A stretch of DNA of 64,000 nucleotides from Auanema rhodensis. Its lineage: Eukaryota > Nematoda > Chromadorea > Rhabditida > Rhabditidae. The position numbers and the translations under genes were made by a program. The first letter of the stretch is position 1. Each line of letters starts with the position of its first letter. A model generated the notes under the pieces. It was given only the letters and a program-made list of their open reading frames with translations, was not told the origin of the DNA and searched no databases. Below are positions 1 through 12,100 of the stretch, piece after piece. Where the stretch lies: NCBI GenBank assembly GCA_964057225.1, contig OZ059894.1, positions 1,302,001-1,366,000 of the forward strand, given 5' to 3'.

Positions 1-109
1 TAACACAGATCGACGCAGCTTGAAAATCCGCATCTAATGCACTATACTATTTTGAGAAACGCTTAATACAAAAATTAGTTATGATCGTTTGAAAAATGAT
101 GCATTAGTG

Positions 110-139
110 TATGTTGAGTTTCCATGTACACTCAACATA
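110..139. repeat. Inverted repeat with 9-10 bp arms in each monomer (p110-139)
   Basis: TATGTTGAGT (110-119) and ACTCAACATA (130-139) are perfect reverse complements around a 10-base centre. The element recurs in every monomer. In monomers with T instead of A at p139 the outermost pair is lost and the arm is 9 bp. A change inside an arm was seen only once, at p117 of c172 near 60142. The c84-type change (C to G at p122) lies in the centre. The element could extrude as a cruciform or bind a dimeric protein; neither is shown by sequence alone. Confidence 0.9.
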
Positions 140-145
140 GCTTCC

Positions 146-199
146 AAAAACATTTTGACAAAAATTTTTTCGAAAAATTTCAAAATAATTTAGCAAAAA
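146..199. other. A/T-tract block with a 12-bp palindrome (p166-177)
   Basis: This stretch is a series of A-runs and T-runs of 4 to 6 bases spaced roughly 10 to 13 bp apart. It contains the perfect palindrome TTTTTCGAAAAA (166-177). Phased A-tracts of this type are known to bend DNA and to attract AT-hook or minor-groove binding proteins; applying that here is inference. Many of the array's variable sites fall in or just after this block (p158, 164, 166, 171, 172, 174, 177, 183, 185, 188, 196). Confidence 0.8.
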
Positions 200-288
200 G
201 TAGATGTTTTTAGATTCCTTTTTTCAAGGCAAAGACGATGGACAATGTTATTCAACGAAAAAATTAATTCTTCAGGGTGAAAATCGAG

Positions 289-320
289 GATATAAGTGTG
301 AACTTATATCAGTTGATATC
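289..320. repeat. Overlapping hairpin and near-palindrome (p289-320)
   Basis: GATATAAGT (289-297) and ACTTATATC (302-310) are perfect reverse complements with a 4-base loop. The right arm overlaps a 14-bp near-palindrome, ATATCA-GT-TGATAT (306-319), so two alternative foldbacks compete for 306-310. The recurrent G to T variant at p300 lies in the 4-base loop and creates GTTAAC, leaving the 9-bp stem intact. Other variants (p311, p312) lie between the two outer GATAT copies. By eye no substitution was seen in the 289-297 or 302-310 arms in any copy. Confidence 0.85.
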
Positions 321-3300
321 TCGGTGCATTTTTAAGCTAGCGCAAATCTGATAACACAGATCGACGCAGCTTAAAAATCCGCATCGAATGCACTATACTA
401 CATTGAGGAACGCTTAATACAAAAATTAGTTATGATCGTTTGAAAAATGATGCATTAGTGTATGTTGAGTTTCCATGTACACTCAACATTGCTTCCAAAA
501 ACATTTTGACAAAAATTTTTTCGAAAAATTTCAAAATAATTTAGCAGAAAGTAGATGTTTTAAGATTCCTTTTTTCAAGGCAAAGACGATGGACAATGTT
601 ATTCAACGAAAAAATTAATTCTTCAGGGAGAAAATCGAGGATATAAGTGTGAACTTATATCAGTTGATATCTCGGTGCATTTTTAAGCTAGCGCAAATCT
701 GATAACACAGATCGACTCAGCTTGAAAATCCGCATCGAATGCACTATACTACATTGAGGAACGCTTAATACAAAAATTAGTTATGATCGTTTGAAAAATG
801 ATGCATTAGTGTATGTTGAGTTTCCATGTACACTCAACATAGCTTCCAAAAACATTTTGACAAAAATTTTTTCGAAAAATTTCAGAATAATTTAGCAAAA
901 AGTAGATGTTTTTAGATTCCTTTTTTCAAGGCAAAGACGATGGACAATGTTATTCAACGAAAAAATTAATTCTTCAGGGTGAAAATCGAGGATATAAGTG
1001 TGAACTTATATCAGTTGATATCTCGGTGCATTTTTAAGCTAGCGCAAATCTGATAACACAGATCGACGCAGCTTGAAAATCCGCATCTAATGCACTATAC
1101 TACTTTGAGAAACGCTTAATACAAAAATTAGTTATGATTGTTTGAAAAATGATGCATTAGTGTATGTTGAGTTTCCATGTACACTCAACATTGCTTCCAA
1201 AAACATTTTGACAAAAATTTTTTCGAAAAATTTCAAAATAATTTAGCAAAAAGTAGATGTTTTTAGATTCCTTTTTTCAAGGCAAAGACGATGGACAATG
1301 TTATTCAACGAAAAAATTAATTCTTCAGGGTGAAAATCGAGGATATAAGTGTGAACTTATATCAGTTGATATCTCGGTGCATTTTTAAGCTAGCGCAAAT
1401 CTGATAACACAGATCGACGCAGCTTAAAAATCCGCATCGAATGCACTATACTTCATTGAGGAACGCTTAATACAAAAATTAGTTATGATCGTTTGAAAAA
1501 TGATGCATTAGTGTATGTTGAGTTTCCATGTACACTCAACATTGCTTCCAAAAACATTTTGACAAAAATTTTTTCGAAAAATTTCAAAATAATTTAGCAG
1601 AAAGTAGATGTTTTTAGATTCCTTTTTTCAAGGCAAAGACGATGGACAATGTTATTCAACGAAAAAATTAATTCTTCAGGGAGAAAATCGAGGATATAAG
1701 TGTGAACTTATATCAGTTGATATCTCGGTGCATTTTTAAGCTAGCGCAAATCTGATAACACAGATCGACTCAGCTTGAAAATCCGCATCGAATGCACTAT
1801 ACTACATTGAGGAACGCTTAATACAAAAATTAGTTATGATCGTTTGAAAAATGATGCATTAGTGTATGTTGAGTTTCCATGTACACTCAACATAGCTTCC
1901 AAAAACATTTTGACAAAAATTTTTTCGAAAAATTTCAGAATAATTTAGCAAAAAGTAGATGTTTTTAGATTCCTTTTTTCAAGGCAAAGACGATGGACAA
2001 TGTTATTCAACGAAAAAATTAATTCTTCAGGGTGAAAATCGAGGATATAAGTGTGAACTTATATCAGTTGATATCTCGGTGCATTTTTAAGCTAGCGCAA
2101 ATCTGATAACACAGATCGACGCAGCTTGAAAATCCGCATCTAATGCACTATACTACTTTGAGAAACGCTTAATACAAAAATTAGTTATGATCGTTTGAAA
2201 AATGATGCATTAGTGTATGTTGAGTTTCCATGTACACTCAACATTGCTTCCAAAAACATTTTGACAAAAATTTTTTCGAAAAATTTCAAAATAATTTAGC
2301 AAAAAGTAGATGTTTTTAGATTCCTTTTTTCAAGGCAAAGACGATGGACAATGTTATTCAACGAAAAAATTAATTCTTCAGGGTGAAAATCGAGGATATA
2401 AGTGTGAACTTATATCAGTTGATATCTCGGTGCATTTTTAAGCTAGCGCAAATCTGATAACACAGATCGACGCAGCTTAAAAATCCGCATCGAATGCACT
2501 ATACTTCATTGAGGAACGCTTAATACAAAAATTAGTTATGATCGTTTGAAAAATGATGCATTAGTGTATGTTGAGTTTCCATGTACACTCAACATAGCTT
2601 CCAAAAACATTTTGACAAAAATTTTTTCGAAAAATTTCAAAATAATTTAGCAAAAAATAGATGTTTTTAGATTCCTTTTTTCAAGGCAAAGACGATGGAC
2701 AATGTTATTCAACGAAAAAATTAATTCTTCAGGGTGAAAATCGAGGATATAAGTGTGAACTTATATCAGTTGATATCTCGGTGCATTTTTAAGCTAGCGC
2801 AAATCTGATAACACAGATCGACGCAGCTTAAAAATCCGCATCGAATGCACTATACTACATTGAGGAACGCTTAATACAAAAATTAGTTATGATCGTTTGA
2901 AAAATGATGCATTAGTGTATGTTGAGTTTCCATGTACACTCAACATTGCTTCCAAAAACATTTTGACAAAAATTTTTTCGAAAAATTTCAAAATAATTTA
3001 GCAGAAAGTAGATGTTTTTAGATTCCTTTTTTCAAGGCAAAGACGATGGACAATGTTATTCAACGAAAAAATTAATTCTTCAGGGAGAAAATCGAGGATA
3101 TAAGTGTTAACTTATATCAGTTGATATCTCGGTGCATTTTTAAGCTAGCGCAAATCTGATAACACAGATCGACGCAGCTTGAAAATCCGCATCGAATGCA
3201 CTATACTACATTGAGGAACGCTTAATACAAAAATTAGTTATGATCGTTTGAAAAATGATGCATTAGTGTATGTTGAGTTTCCATGTACACTCAACATAGC

Positions 3301-4212
3301 TTCCAAAAACATTTTGACAAAAATTTTTTCGAAAAATTTCAGAATAATTTAGCAAAAAGTAGATGTTTTTAGATTCCTTTTTTCAAGGCAAAGACGATGG
3401 ACAATGTTATTCAACGAAAAAATTAATTCTTCAGGGTGAAAATCGAGGATATAAGTGTGAACTTATATCAGTTGATATCTCGGTGCATTTTTAAGCTAGC
3501 GCAAATCTGATAACACAGATCGACGCAGCTTGAAATTCCGCATCGAATGCACTATACTACTTTGAGAAACGCTTAATACAAAAATTAGTTATGATCGTTT
3601 GAAAAATGATGCATTAGTGTATGTTGAGTTTCCATGTACACTCAACATAGCTTCCAAAAACATTTTGACAAAAATTTTTTCGAAAAATTTCAAAATAATT
3701 TAGCAAAAAGTAGATGTTTTTAGATTCCTTTTTTCAAGGCAAAAACGATGGACAATGTTATTCAACGAAAAAATTAATTCTTCAGGGTGAAAATCGAGGA
3801 TATAAGTGTGAACTTATATCAGTTGATATCTCGGTGCATTTTTAAGCTAGCGCAAATCTGATAACACAGATCGACGCAGCTTGAAAATCCGCATCGAATG
3901 CACTATACTACTTTGAGAAACGCTTAATACAAAAATTAGTTATGATCGTTTGAAAAATGATGCATTAGTGTATGTTGAGTTTCCATGTACACTCAACATA
4001 GCTTCCAAAAACATTTTGACAAAAATTTTTTCGAAAAATTTCAAAATAGTTTAGCAAAAAGTAGATGTTTTTAGATTCCTTTTTTCAAGGCAAAGACGAT
4101 GGACAATGTTATTCAACGAAAAAATTAATTCTTCAGGGTGAAAATCGAGGATATAAGTGTGAACTTATATCAGTTGATATCTCGGTGCATTTTTAAGCTA
4201 GCGCAAATCTGA

Positions 4213-7200
4213 TAACACAGATCGACGCAGCTTAAAAATCCGCATCGAATGCACTATACTACATTGAGGAACGCTTAATACAAAAATTAGTTATGATCGT
4301 TTGAAAAATGATGCATTAGTGTATGTTGAGTTTCCATGTACACTCAACATTGCTTCCAAAAACATTTTGACAAAAATTTTTTCGAAAAATTTCAAAATAA
4401 TTTAGCAAAAAGTAGATGTTTTTAGATTCCTTTTTTCAAGGCAAAGACGATGGACAATGTTATTCAACGAAAAAATTAATTCTTCAGGGTGAAAATCGAG
4501 GATATAAGTGTTAACTTATATCAGTTGATATCTCGGTGCATTTTTAAGCTAGCGCAAATCTGATAACACAGATCGACGCAGCTTGAAAATCCGCATCGAA
4601 TGCACTATACTACATTGAGGAACGCTTAATACAAAAATTAGTTATGATCGTTTGAAAAATGATGCATTAGTGTATGTTGAGTTTCCATGTACACTCAACA
4701 TAGCTTCCAAAAACATTTTGACAAAAATTTTTTCGAAAAATTTCAGAATAATTTAGCAAAAAGTAGATGTTTTTAGATTCCTTTTTTCAAGGCAAAGACG
4801 ATGGACAATGTTATTCAACGAAAAAATTAATTCTTCAGGGTGAAAATCGAGGATATAAGTGTGAACTTATATCAGTTGATATCTCGGTGCATTTTTAAGC
4901 TAGCGCAAATCTGATAACACAGATCGACGCAGCTTAAAAATCCGCATCGAATGCACTACACTACATTGAGGAACGCTTGATACAAAAATTAGTTATGATC
5001 GTTTGAAAAATGATGCATTAGTGTATGTTGAGTTTCCATGTACACTCAACATTGCTTCCAAAAACATTTTGACAAAAATTTTTTCGAAAAATTTCAAAAT
5101 AATTTAGCAAAAAGTAGATGTTTTTAGATTCCTTTTTTCAAGGCAAAGACGATGGACAATGTTATTCAACGAAAAAATTAATTCTTCAGGGTGAAAATCG
5201 AGGATATAAGTGTTAACTTATATCAGTTGATATCTCGGTGCATTTTTAAGCTAGCGCAAATCTGATAACACAGATCGACGCAGCTTGAAAATCCGCATCG
5301 AATGCACTATACTACATTGAGGAACGCTTAATACAAAAATTAGTTATGATCGTTTGAAAAATGATGCATTAGTGTATGTTGAGTTTCCATGTACACTCAA
5401 CATAGCTTCCAAAAACATTTTGACAAAAATTTTTTCGAAAAATTTCAGAATAATTTAGCAAAAAGTAGATGTTTTTAGATTCCTTTTTTCAAGGCAAAGA
5501 CGATGGACAATGTTATTCAACGAAAAAATTAATTCTTCAGGGTGAAAATCGAGGATATAAGTGTGAACTTATATCAGTTGATATCTCGGTGCATTTTTAA
5601 GCTAGCGCAAATCTGATAACACAGATCGACGCAGCTTAAAAATCCGCATCGAATGCACTACACTACATTGAGGAACGCTTAATACAAAAATTAGTTATGA
5701 TCGTTTGAAAAATGATGCATTAGTGTATGTTGAGTTTCCATGTACACTCAACATTGCTTCCAAAAACATTTTGACAAAAATTTTTTCGAAAAATTTCAAA
5801 ATAATTTAGCAGAAAGTAGATGTTTTTAGATTCCTTTTTTCAAGGCAAAGACGATGGACAATGTTATTCAACGAAAAAATTAATTCTTCAGGGTGAAAAT
5901 CGAGGATATAAGTGTTAACTTATATCAGTTGATATCTCGGTGCATTTTTAAGCTAGCGCAAATCTGATAACACAGATCGACGCAGCTTGAAAATCCGCAT
6001 CGAATGCACTATACTACATTGAGGAACGCTTAATACAAAAATTAGTTATGATCGTTTGAAAAATGATGCATTAGTGTATGTTGAGTTTCCATGTACACTC
6101 AACATAGCTTCCAAAAACATTTTGACAAAAATTTTTTCGAAAAATTTCAAAATAATTTAGCAAAAAGTAGATGTTTTTAGATTTCTTTTTTCAAGGCAAA
6201 GACGATGGACAATGTTATTCAACGAAAAAATTAATTCTTCAGGGTGAAAATCGAGGATATAAGTGTGAACTTATATCAGTTGATATCTCGGTGCATTTTT
6301 AAGCTAGCGCAAATCTGATAACACAGATCGACGCAGCTTAAAAATCCGCATCGAATGCACTATACTACATTGAGGAACGCTTAATACAAAAATTAGTTAT
6401 GATCGTTTGAAAAATGATGCATTAGTGTATGTTGAGTTTCCATGTACACTCAACATTGCTTCCAAAAACATTTTGACAAAAATTTTTTCGAAAAATTTCA
6501 AAATAATTTAGCAGAAAGTAGATGTTTTTAGATTCCTTTTTTCAAGGCAAAGACAATGGACAATGTTATTCAACGAAAAAATTAATTCTTCAGGGTGAAA
6601 ATCGAGGATATAAGTGTTAACTTATATCTGTTGATATCTCGGTGCATTTTTAAGCTAGCGCAAATCTGATAACACAGATCGACGCAGCTTGAAAATCCGC
6701 ATCGAATGCACTATACTACATTGAGGAACGCTTAATACAAAAATTAGTTATGATCGTTTGAAAAATGATGCATTAGTGTATGTTGAGTTTCCATGTACAC
6801 TCAACATAGCTTCCAAAAACATTTTGACAAAAATTTTTTCGAAAAATTTCAGAATAATTTAGCAAAAAGTAGATGTTTTTAGATTCCTTTTCTCAAGGCA
6901 AAGACGATGGACAATGTTATTCAACGAAAAAATTAATTCTTCAGGGTGAAAATCGAGGATATAAGTGTGAACTTATATCAGTTGATATCTCGGTGCATTT
7001 TTAAGCTAGCGCAAATCTGATAACACAGATCGACGCAGCTTGAAAATCCGCATCGAATGCACTATACTACATTGAGGAACGCTTAATACAAAAATTAGTT
7101 ATGATCGTTTGAAAAATGATGCATTAGTGTATGTTGAGTTTCCATGTACACTCAACATTGCTTCCAAAAACATTTTGACAAAAATTTTTTCGAAAATTTT

Positions 7201-7722
7201 CAAAATAATTTAGCAGAAAGTAGATGTTTTTAGATTCCTTTTTTCAAGGCAAAGACGATGGACAATGTTATTCAACGAAAAAATTAATTCTTCAGGGTGA
7301 AAATCGAGGATATAAGTGTTAACTTATATCAGTTGATATCTCGGTGCATTTTTAAGCTAGCGCAAATCTGATAACACAGATCGACGCAGCTTGAAAATCC
7401 GCATCGAATGCACTATACTACATTGAGGAACGCTTAATACAAAAATTAGTTATGATCGTTTGAAAAATGATGCATTAGTGTATGTTGAGTTTCCATGTAC
7501 ACTCAACATAGCTTCCAAAAACATTTTGACAAAAATTTTTTCGAAAAATTTCAGAATAATTTAGCAAAAAGTAGATGTTTTTAGATTCCTTTTTTCAAGG
7601 CAAAGACGATGGACAATGTTATTCAACGAAAAAATTAATTCTTCAGGGTGAAAATCGAGGATATAAGTGTGAACTTATATCTGTTGATATCTCGGTGCAT
7701 TTTTAAGCTAGCGCAAATCTGA
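4213..7722. repeat. Dimeric higher-order repeat, 5 units of 702 bp
   Basis: Monomers c13-c22 alternate between two types. Odd ones have T139 and T300 (mostly with A22 or G196), and even ones have G22, A139 and G300, usually with G183. A further dimer of the same kind lies at 2809-3510, separated by two T51/A57 monomers (3511-4212). Sub-variants such as the ACTACACTAC form in c15 and c17, T217 in c18, C223 in c20 and T177 in c21 show that the dimers have since diverged individually. Confidence 0.85.
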
Positions 7723-9126
7723 TAACACAGATCGACGCAGCTTGAAAATCCGCATCGAATGCACTATACTACATTGAGGAACGCTTAATACAAAAATTAG
7801 TTATGATCGTTTGAAAAATGTTGCATTAGTGTATGTTGAGTTTCCATGTACACTCAACATTGCTTCCAAAAACATTTTGACAAAAATTTTTTCGAAAAAT
7901 TTCAGAATAATTTAGCAAAAAGTAGATGTTTTTAGATTCCTTTTTTCAAGGCAAAGACGATGGACAATGTTATTCAACGAAAAAATTAATTCTTCAGGGT
8001 GAAAATCGAGGATATAAGTGTGAACTTATATCAGTTGATATCTCGGTGCATTTTTAAGCTAGCGCAAATCTGATAACACAGATCGACGCAGCTTGAAAAT
8101 CCGCATCGAATGCACTATACTACATTGAGGAACGCTTAATACAAAAATTAGTTATGATCGTTTGAAAAATGATGCATTAGTGTATGTTGAGTTTCCATGT
8201 ACACTCAACATTGCTTCCAAAAACATTTTGACAAAAATTTTTTCGAAAAATTTCAAAATATTTTAGCAAAAAGTAGATGTTTTTAGATTCCTTTTTTCAA
8301 GGCAAAGACGATGGACAATGTTATTCAACGAAAAAATTAATTCTTCAGGGTGAAAATCGAGGATATAAGTGTGAACTTATATCAGTTGATATCTCGGTGC
8401 ATTTTTAAGCTAGCGCAAATCTGATAACACAGATCGACGCAGCTTGAAAATCCGCATCTAATGCACTATACTACTTTGAGAAACGCTTAATACAAAAATT
8501 AGTTATGATCGTTTGAAAAATGATGCATTAGTGTATGTTGAGTTTCCATGTACACTCAACATTGCTTCCAAAAACATTTTGACAAAAATTTTTTCGAAAA
8601 ATTTCAGAATAATTTAGCAAAAAGTAGATGTTTTTAGATTCCTTTTTTCAAGGCAAAGACGATGGACAATGTTATTCAACGAAAAAATTAATTCTTCAGG
8701 GTGAAAATCGAGGATATAAGTGTGAACTTATATCAGTTGATATCTCGGTGCATTTTTAAGCTAGCGCAAATCTGATAACACAGATCGACGCAGCTTGAAA
8801 ATCCGCATCGAATGCACTATACTACTTTGAGAAACGCTTAATACAAAAATTAGTTATGATCGTTTGAAAAATGATGCATTAGTGTATGTTGAGTTTCCAT
8901 GTACACTCAACATAGCTTCCAAAAACATTTTGACAAAAATTTTTTCGAAAAATTTCAAATTAATTTAGCAGAAAGTATATGTTTTTAGATTCCTTTTTTC
9001 AAGGCAAAGACGATGGACAATGTTATTCAACGAAAAAATTAATTCTTCAGGGTGAAAATCGAGGATATAAGTGTGAACTTATATCAGTTGATATCTCGGT
9101 GCATTTTTAAGCTAGCGCAAATCTGA
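7021..9126. repeat. Six-monomer block with a distant copy at 44933
   Basis: c21-c26 carry in order T177 with T300, T311 (ATCTGTTG), a T139/G183 monomer, T188, T35 and T185/T203. The same order occurs in c129-c134 (44933-47038). T177 was seen only in c21 and c129, and T311 only in c19, c22 and c130. The offset is 37912 bp, 108 monomers plus the four insertions. Private changes after copying include T at p100 in c23 and C at p250 (GTCATTC) in c132. Confidence 0.8.
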
Positions 9127-12100
9127 TAACACAGATCGACGCAGCTTGAAAATCCGCATCGAATGCACTATACTACATTGAGGAACGCTTAATACAAAAA
9201 TTAGTTATGATCGTTTGAAAAATGATGCATTAGTGTATGTTGAGTTTCCATGTACACTCAACATAGCTTCCAAAAACATTTTGACAAAAATTTTTTCGAA
9301 AAATTTCAGAATAATTTAGCAAAAAGTAGATGTTTTTAGATTCCTTTTTTCAAGGCAAAGACGATGGACAATGTTATTCAACGAAAAAATTAATTCTTCA
9401 GGGTGAAAATCGAGGATATAAGTGTGAACTTATATCAGTTGATATCTCGGTGCATTTTTAAGCTAGCGCAAATCTGATAACACAGATCGACGCAGCTTGA
9501 AAATCCGCATCGAATGCACTATACTACATTGAGGAACGCTTAATACAAAAATTAGTTATGATCGTTTGAAAAATGATGCATTAGTGTATGTTGAGTTTCC
9601 ATGTACACTCAACATAGCTTCCAAAAACATTTTGACAAAACTTTTTTCGAGAAATTTCAAAATAATTTAGCAAAAAGTAGATGTTTTTAGATTCCTTTTT
9701 TCAAGGCAAAGACGATGGACAATGTTATTCAACGAAAAAATTAATTCTTCAGGGTGAAAATCGAGGATATAAGTGTGAACTTATATCAGTTGATATCTCG
9801 GTGCATTTTTAAGCTAGCGCAAATCTGATAACACAGATCGACGCAGCTTGAAAATCCGCATCGAATGCACTATACTACATTGAGGAACGCTTAATACAAA
9901 AATTAGTTATGATCGTTTGAAAAATGATGCATTAGTGTATGTTGAGTTTCCATGTACACTCAACATTGCTTCCAAAAACATTTTGACAAAAATTTTTTCG
10001 AAAAATTTCAAAATATTTTAGCAAAAAGTAGATGTTTTTAGATTCCTTTTTTCAAGGCAAAGACGATGGACAATGTTATTCAACGAAAAAATTAATTCTT
10101 CAGGGTGAAAATCGAGGATATAAGTGTGAACTTATATCAGTTGATATCTCGGTGCATTTTTAAGCTAGCGCAAATCTGATAACACAGATCGACGCAGCTT
10201 GAAAATCCGCATCTAATGCACTATACTACTTTGAGAAACGCTTAATACAAAAATTAGTTATGATCGTTTGAAAAATGATGCATTAGTGTATGTTGAGTTT
10301 CCATGTACACTCAACATTGCTTCCAAAAACATTTTGACAAAAATTTTTTCGAAAAATTTCAGAATAATTTAGCAAAAAGTAGATGTTTTCAGATTCCTTT
10401 TTTCAAGGCAAAGACGATGGACAATGTTATTCAACGAAAAAATTAATTCTTCAGGGTGAAAATCGAGGATATAAGTGTGAACTTATATCAGTTGATATCT
10501 CGGTGCATTTTTAAGCTAGCGCAAATCTGATAACACAGATCGACGCAGCTTGAAAATCCGCATCGAATGCACTATACTACTTTGAGAAACGCTTAATACA
10601 AAAATTAGTTATGATCGTTTGAAAAATGATGCATTAGTGTATGTTGAGTTTCCATGTACACTCAACATAGCTTCCAAAAACATTTTGACAAAAATTTTTT
10701 CGAAAAATTTCAAATTAATTTAGCAGAAAGTATATGTTTTTAGATTCCTTTTTTCAAGGCAAAGACGATGGACAATGTTATTCAACGAAAAAATTAATTC
10801 TTCAGGGTGAAAATCGAGGATATAAGTGTGAACTTATATCAGTTGATATCTCGGTGCATTTTTAAGCTAGCGCAAATCTGATAACACAGATCGACGCAGC
10901 TTGAAAATCCGCATCGAATGCACTATACTACATTGAGGAACGCTTAATACAAAAATTAGTTATGATCGTTTGAAAAATGATGCATTAGTGTATGTTGAGT
11001 TTCCATGTACACTCAACATAGCTTCCAAAAACATTTTGACAAAAATTTTTTCGAAAAATTTCAAATTAATTTAGCAGAAAGTATATGTTTTTAGATTCCT
11101 TTTTTCAAGGCAAAGACGATGGACAATGTTATTCAACGAAAAAATTAATTCTTCAGGGTGAAAATCGAGGATATAAGTGTGAACTTATATCAGTTGATAT
11201 CTCGGTGCATTTTTAAGCTAGCGCAAATCTGATAACACAGATCGACGCAGCTTGAAAATCCGCATCGAATGCACTATACTACATTGAGGAACGCTTAATA
11301 CAAAAATTAGTTATGATCGTTTGAAAAATGATGCATTAGTGTATGTTGAGTTTCCATGTACACTCAACATAGCTTCCAAAAACATTTTGACAAAAATTTT
11401 TTCGAAAAATTTCAGAATAATTTAGCAAAAAGTAGATGTTTTTAGATTCCTTTTTTCAAGGCAAAGACGATGGACAATGTTATTCAACGAAAAAATTAAT
11501 TCTTCAGGGTGAAAATCGAGGATATAAGTGTGAACTTATATCAGTTGATATCTCGGTGCATTTTTAAGCTAGCGCAAATCTGATAACACAGATCGACGCA
11601 GCTTGAAAATCCGCATCGAATGCACTATACTACATTGAGGAACGCTTAATACAAAAATTAGTTATGATCGTTTGAAAAATGATGCATTAGTGTATGTTGA
11701 GTTTCCATGTACACTCAACATAGCTTCCAAAAACATTTTGACAAAAATTTTTTCGAGAAATTTCAAAATAATTTAGCAAAAAGTAGATGTTTTTAGATTC
11801 CTTTTTTCAAGGCAAAGACGATGGACAATGTTATTCAACGAAAAAATTAATTCTTCAGGGTGAAAATCGAGGATATAAGTGTGAACTTATATCAGTTGAT
11901 ATCTCGGTGCATTTTTAAGCTAGCGCAAATCTGATAACACAGATCGACGCAGCTTGAAAATCCGCATCGAATGCACTATACTACATTGAGGAACGCTTAA
12001 TACAAAAATTAGTTATGATCGTTTGAAAAATGATGCATTAGTGTATGTTGAGTTTCCATGTACACTCAACATTGCTTCCAAAAACATTTTGACAAAAATT

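Larger units (their letters stand above)
1..351. repeat. Reference monomer c1 (phase arbitrary)
   Basis: This is the first complete monomer and defines the p1-p351 numbering used here. Base-level landmarks shared by nearly all copies are an ATGCAT at p99-104, an inverted repeat at p110-139, an A/T-tract block with TTCGAA at p169-174, a hairpin sequence at p289-310, GATATC at p315-320 and GCTAGC at p336-341. Variable sites that sort monomers into types include p22 (G/A), p35 (G/T), p42 (C/T), p51 with p57 (A/G or T/A), p139 (A/T), p158, p166, p172, p174, p183, p185, p188, p196, p203, p217, p223, p225, p240, p300 and p333. All six frames contain stops, for example TAA at p1, TGA at p53 and TGA or TAA at p21 on the plus strand. 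It is non-coding. Confidence 0.97.
1..2106. repeat. Trimeric higher-order repeat, 2 units of 1053 bp
   Basis: Units 1-1053 and 1054-2106 have the same order of monomer types. The first monomer has T at p35 and the T51/A57 haplotype. The second has A22, G196 and A at p278. The third has T at p15 (GACTCAG in place of GACGCAG), A139 and G183. The GACTCAG variant was seen only in c3 and c6, and the p278 A variant only in c2, c5 and c9, so the match is not chance. A third unit starts at 2107 but its second monomer differs. Confidence 0.85.

Noticed and set aside
124-213. Small ATG-initiated frame of about 29 codons, repeated in each monomer
   Set aside because: Its composition is that of the A/T tracts, there is no recognisable motif, and variants such as those at p172, p183 and p203 change it freely. 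It is a chance frame in satellite DNA.
1-351. CENP-B box
   Set aside because: The core pattern (TTCG, then A, then CGGG at fixed spacing) is absent. CGGG occurs only in the few monomers with G at p287, and the required upstream bases do not match.
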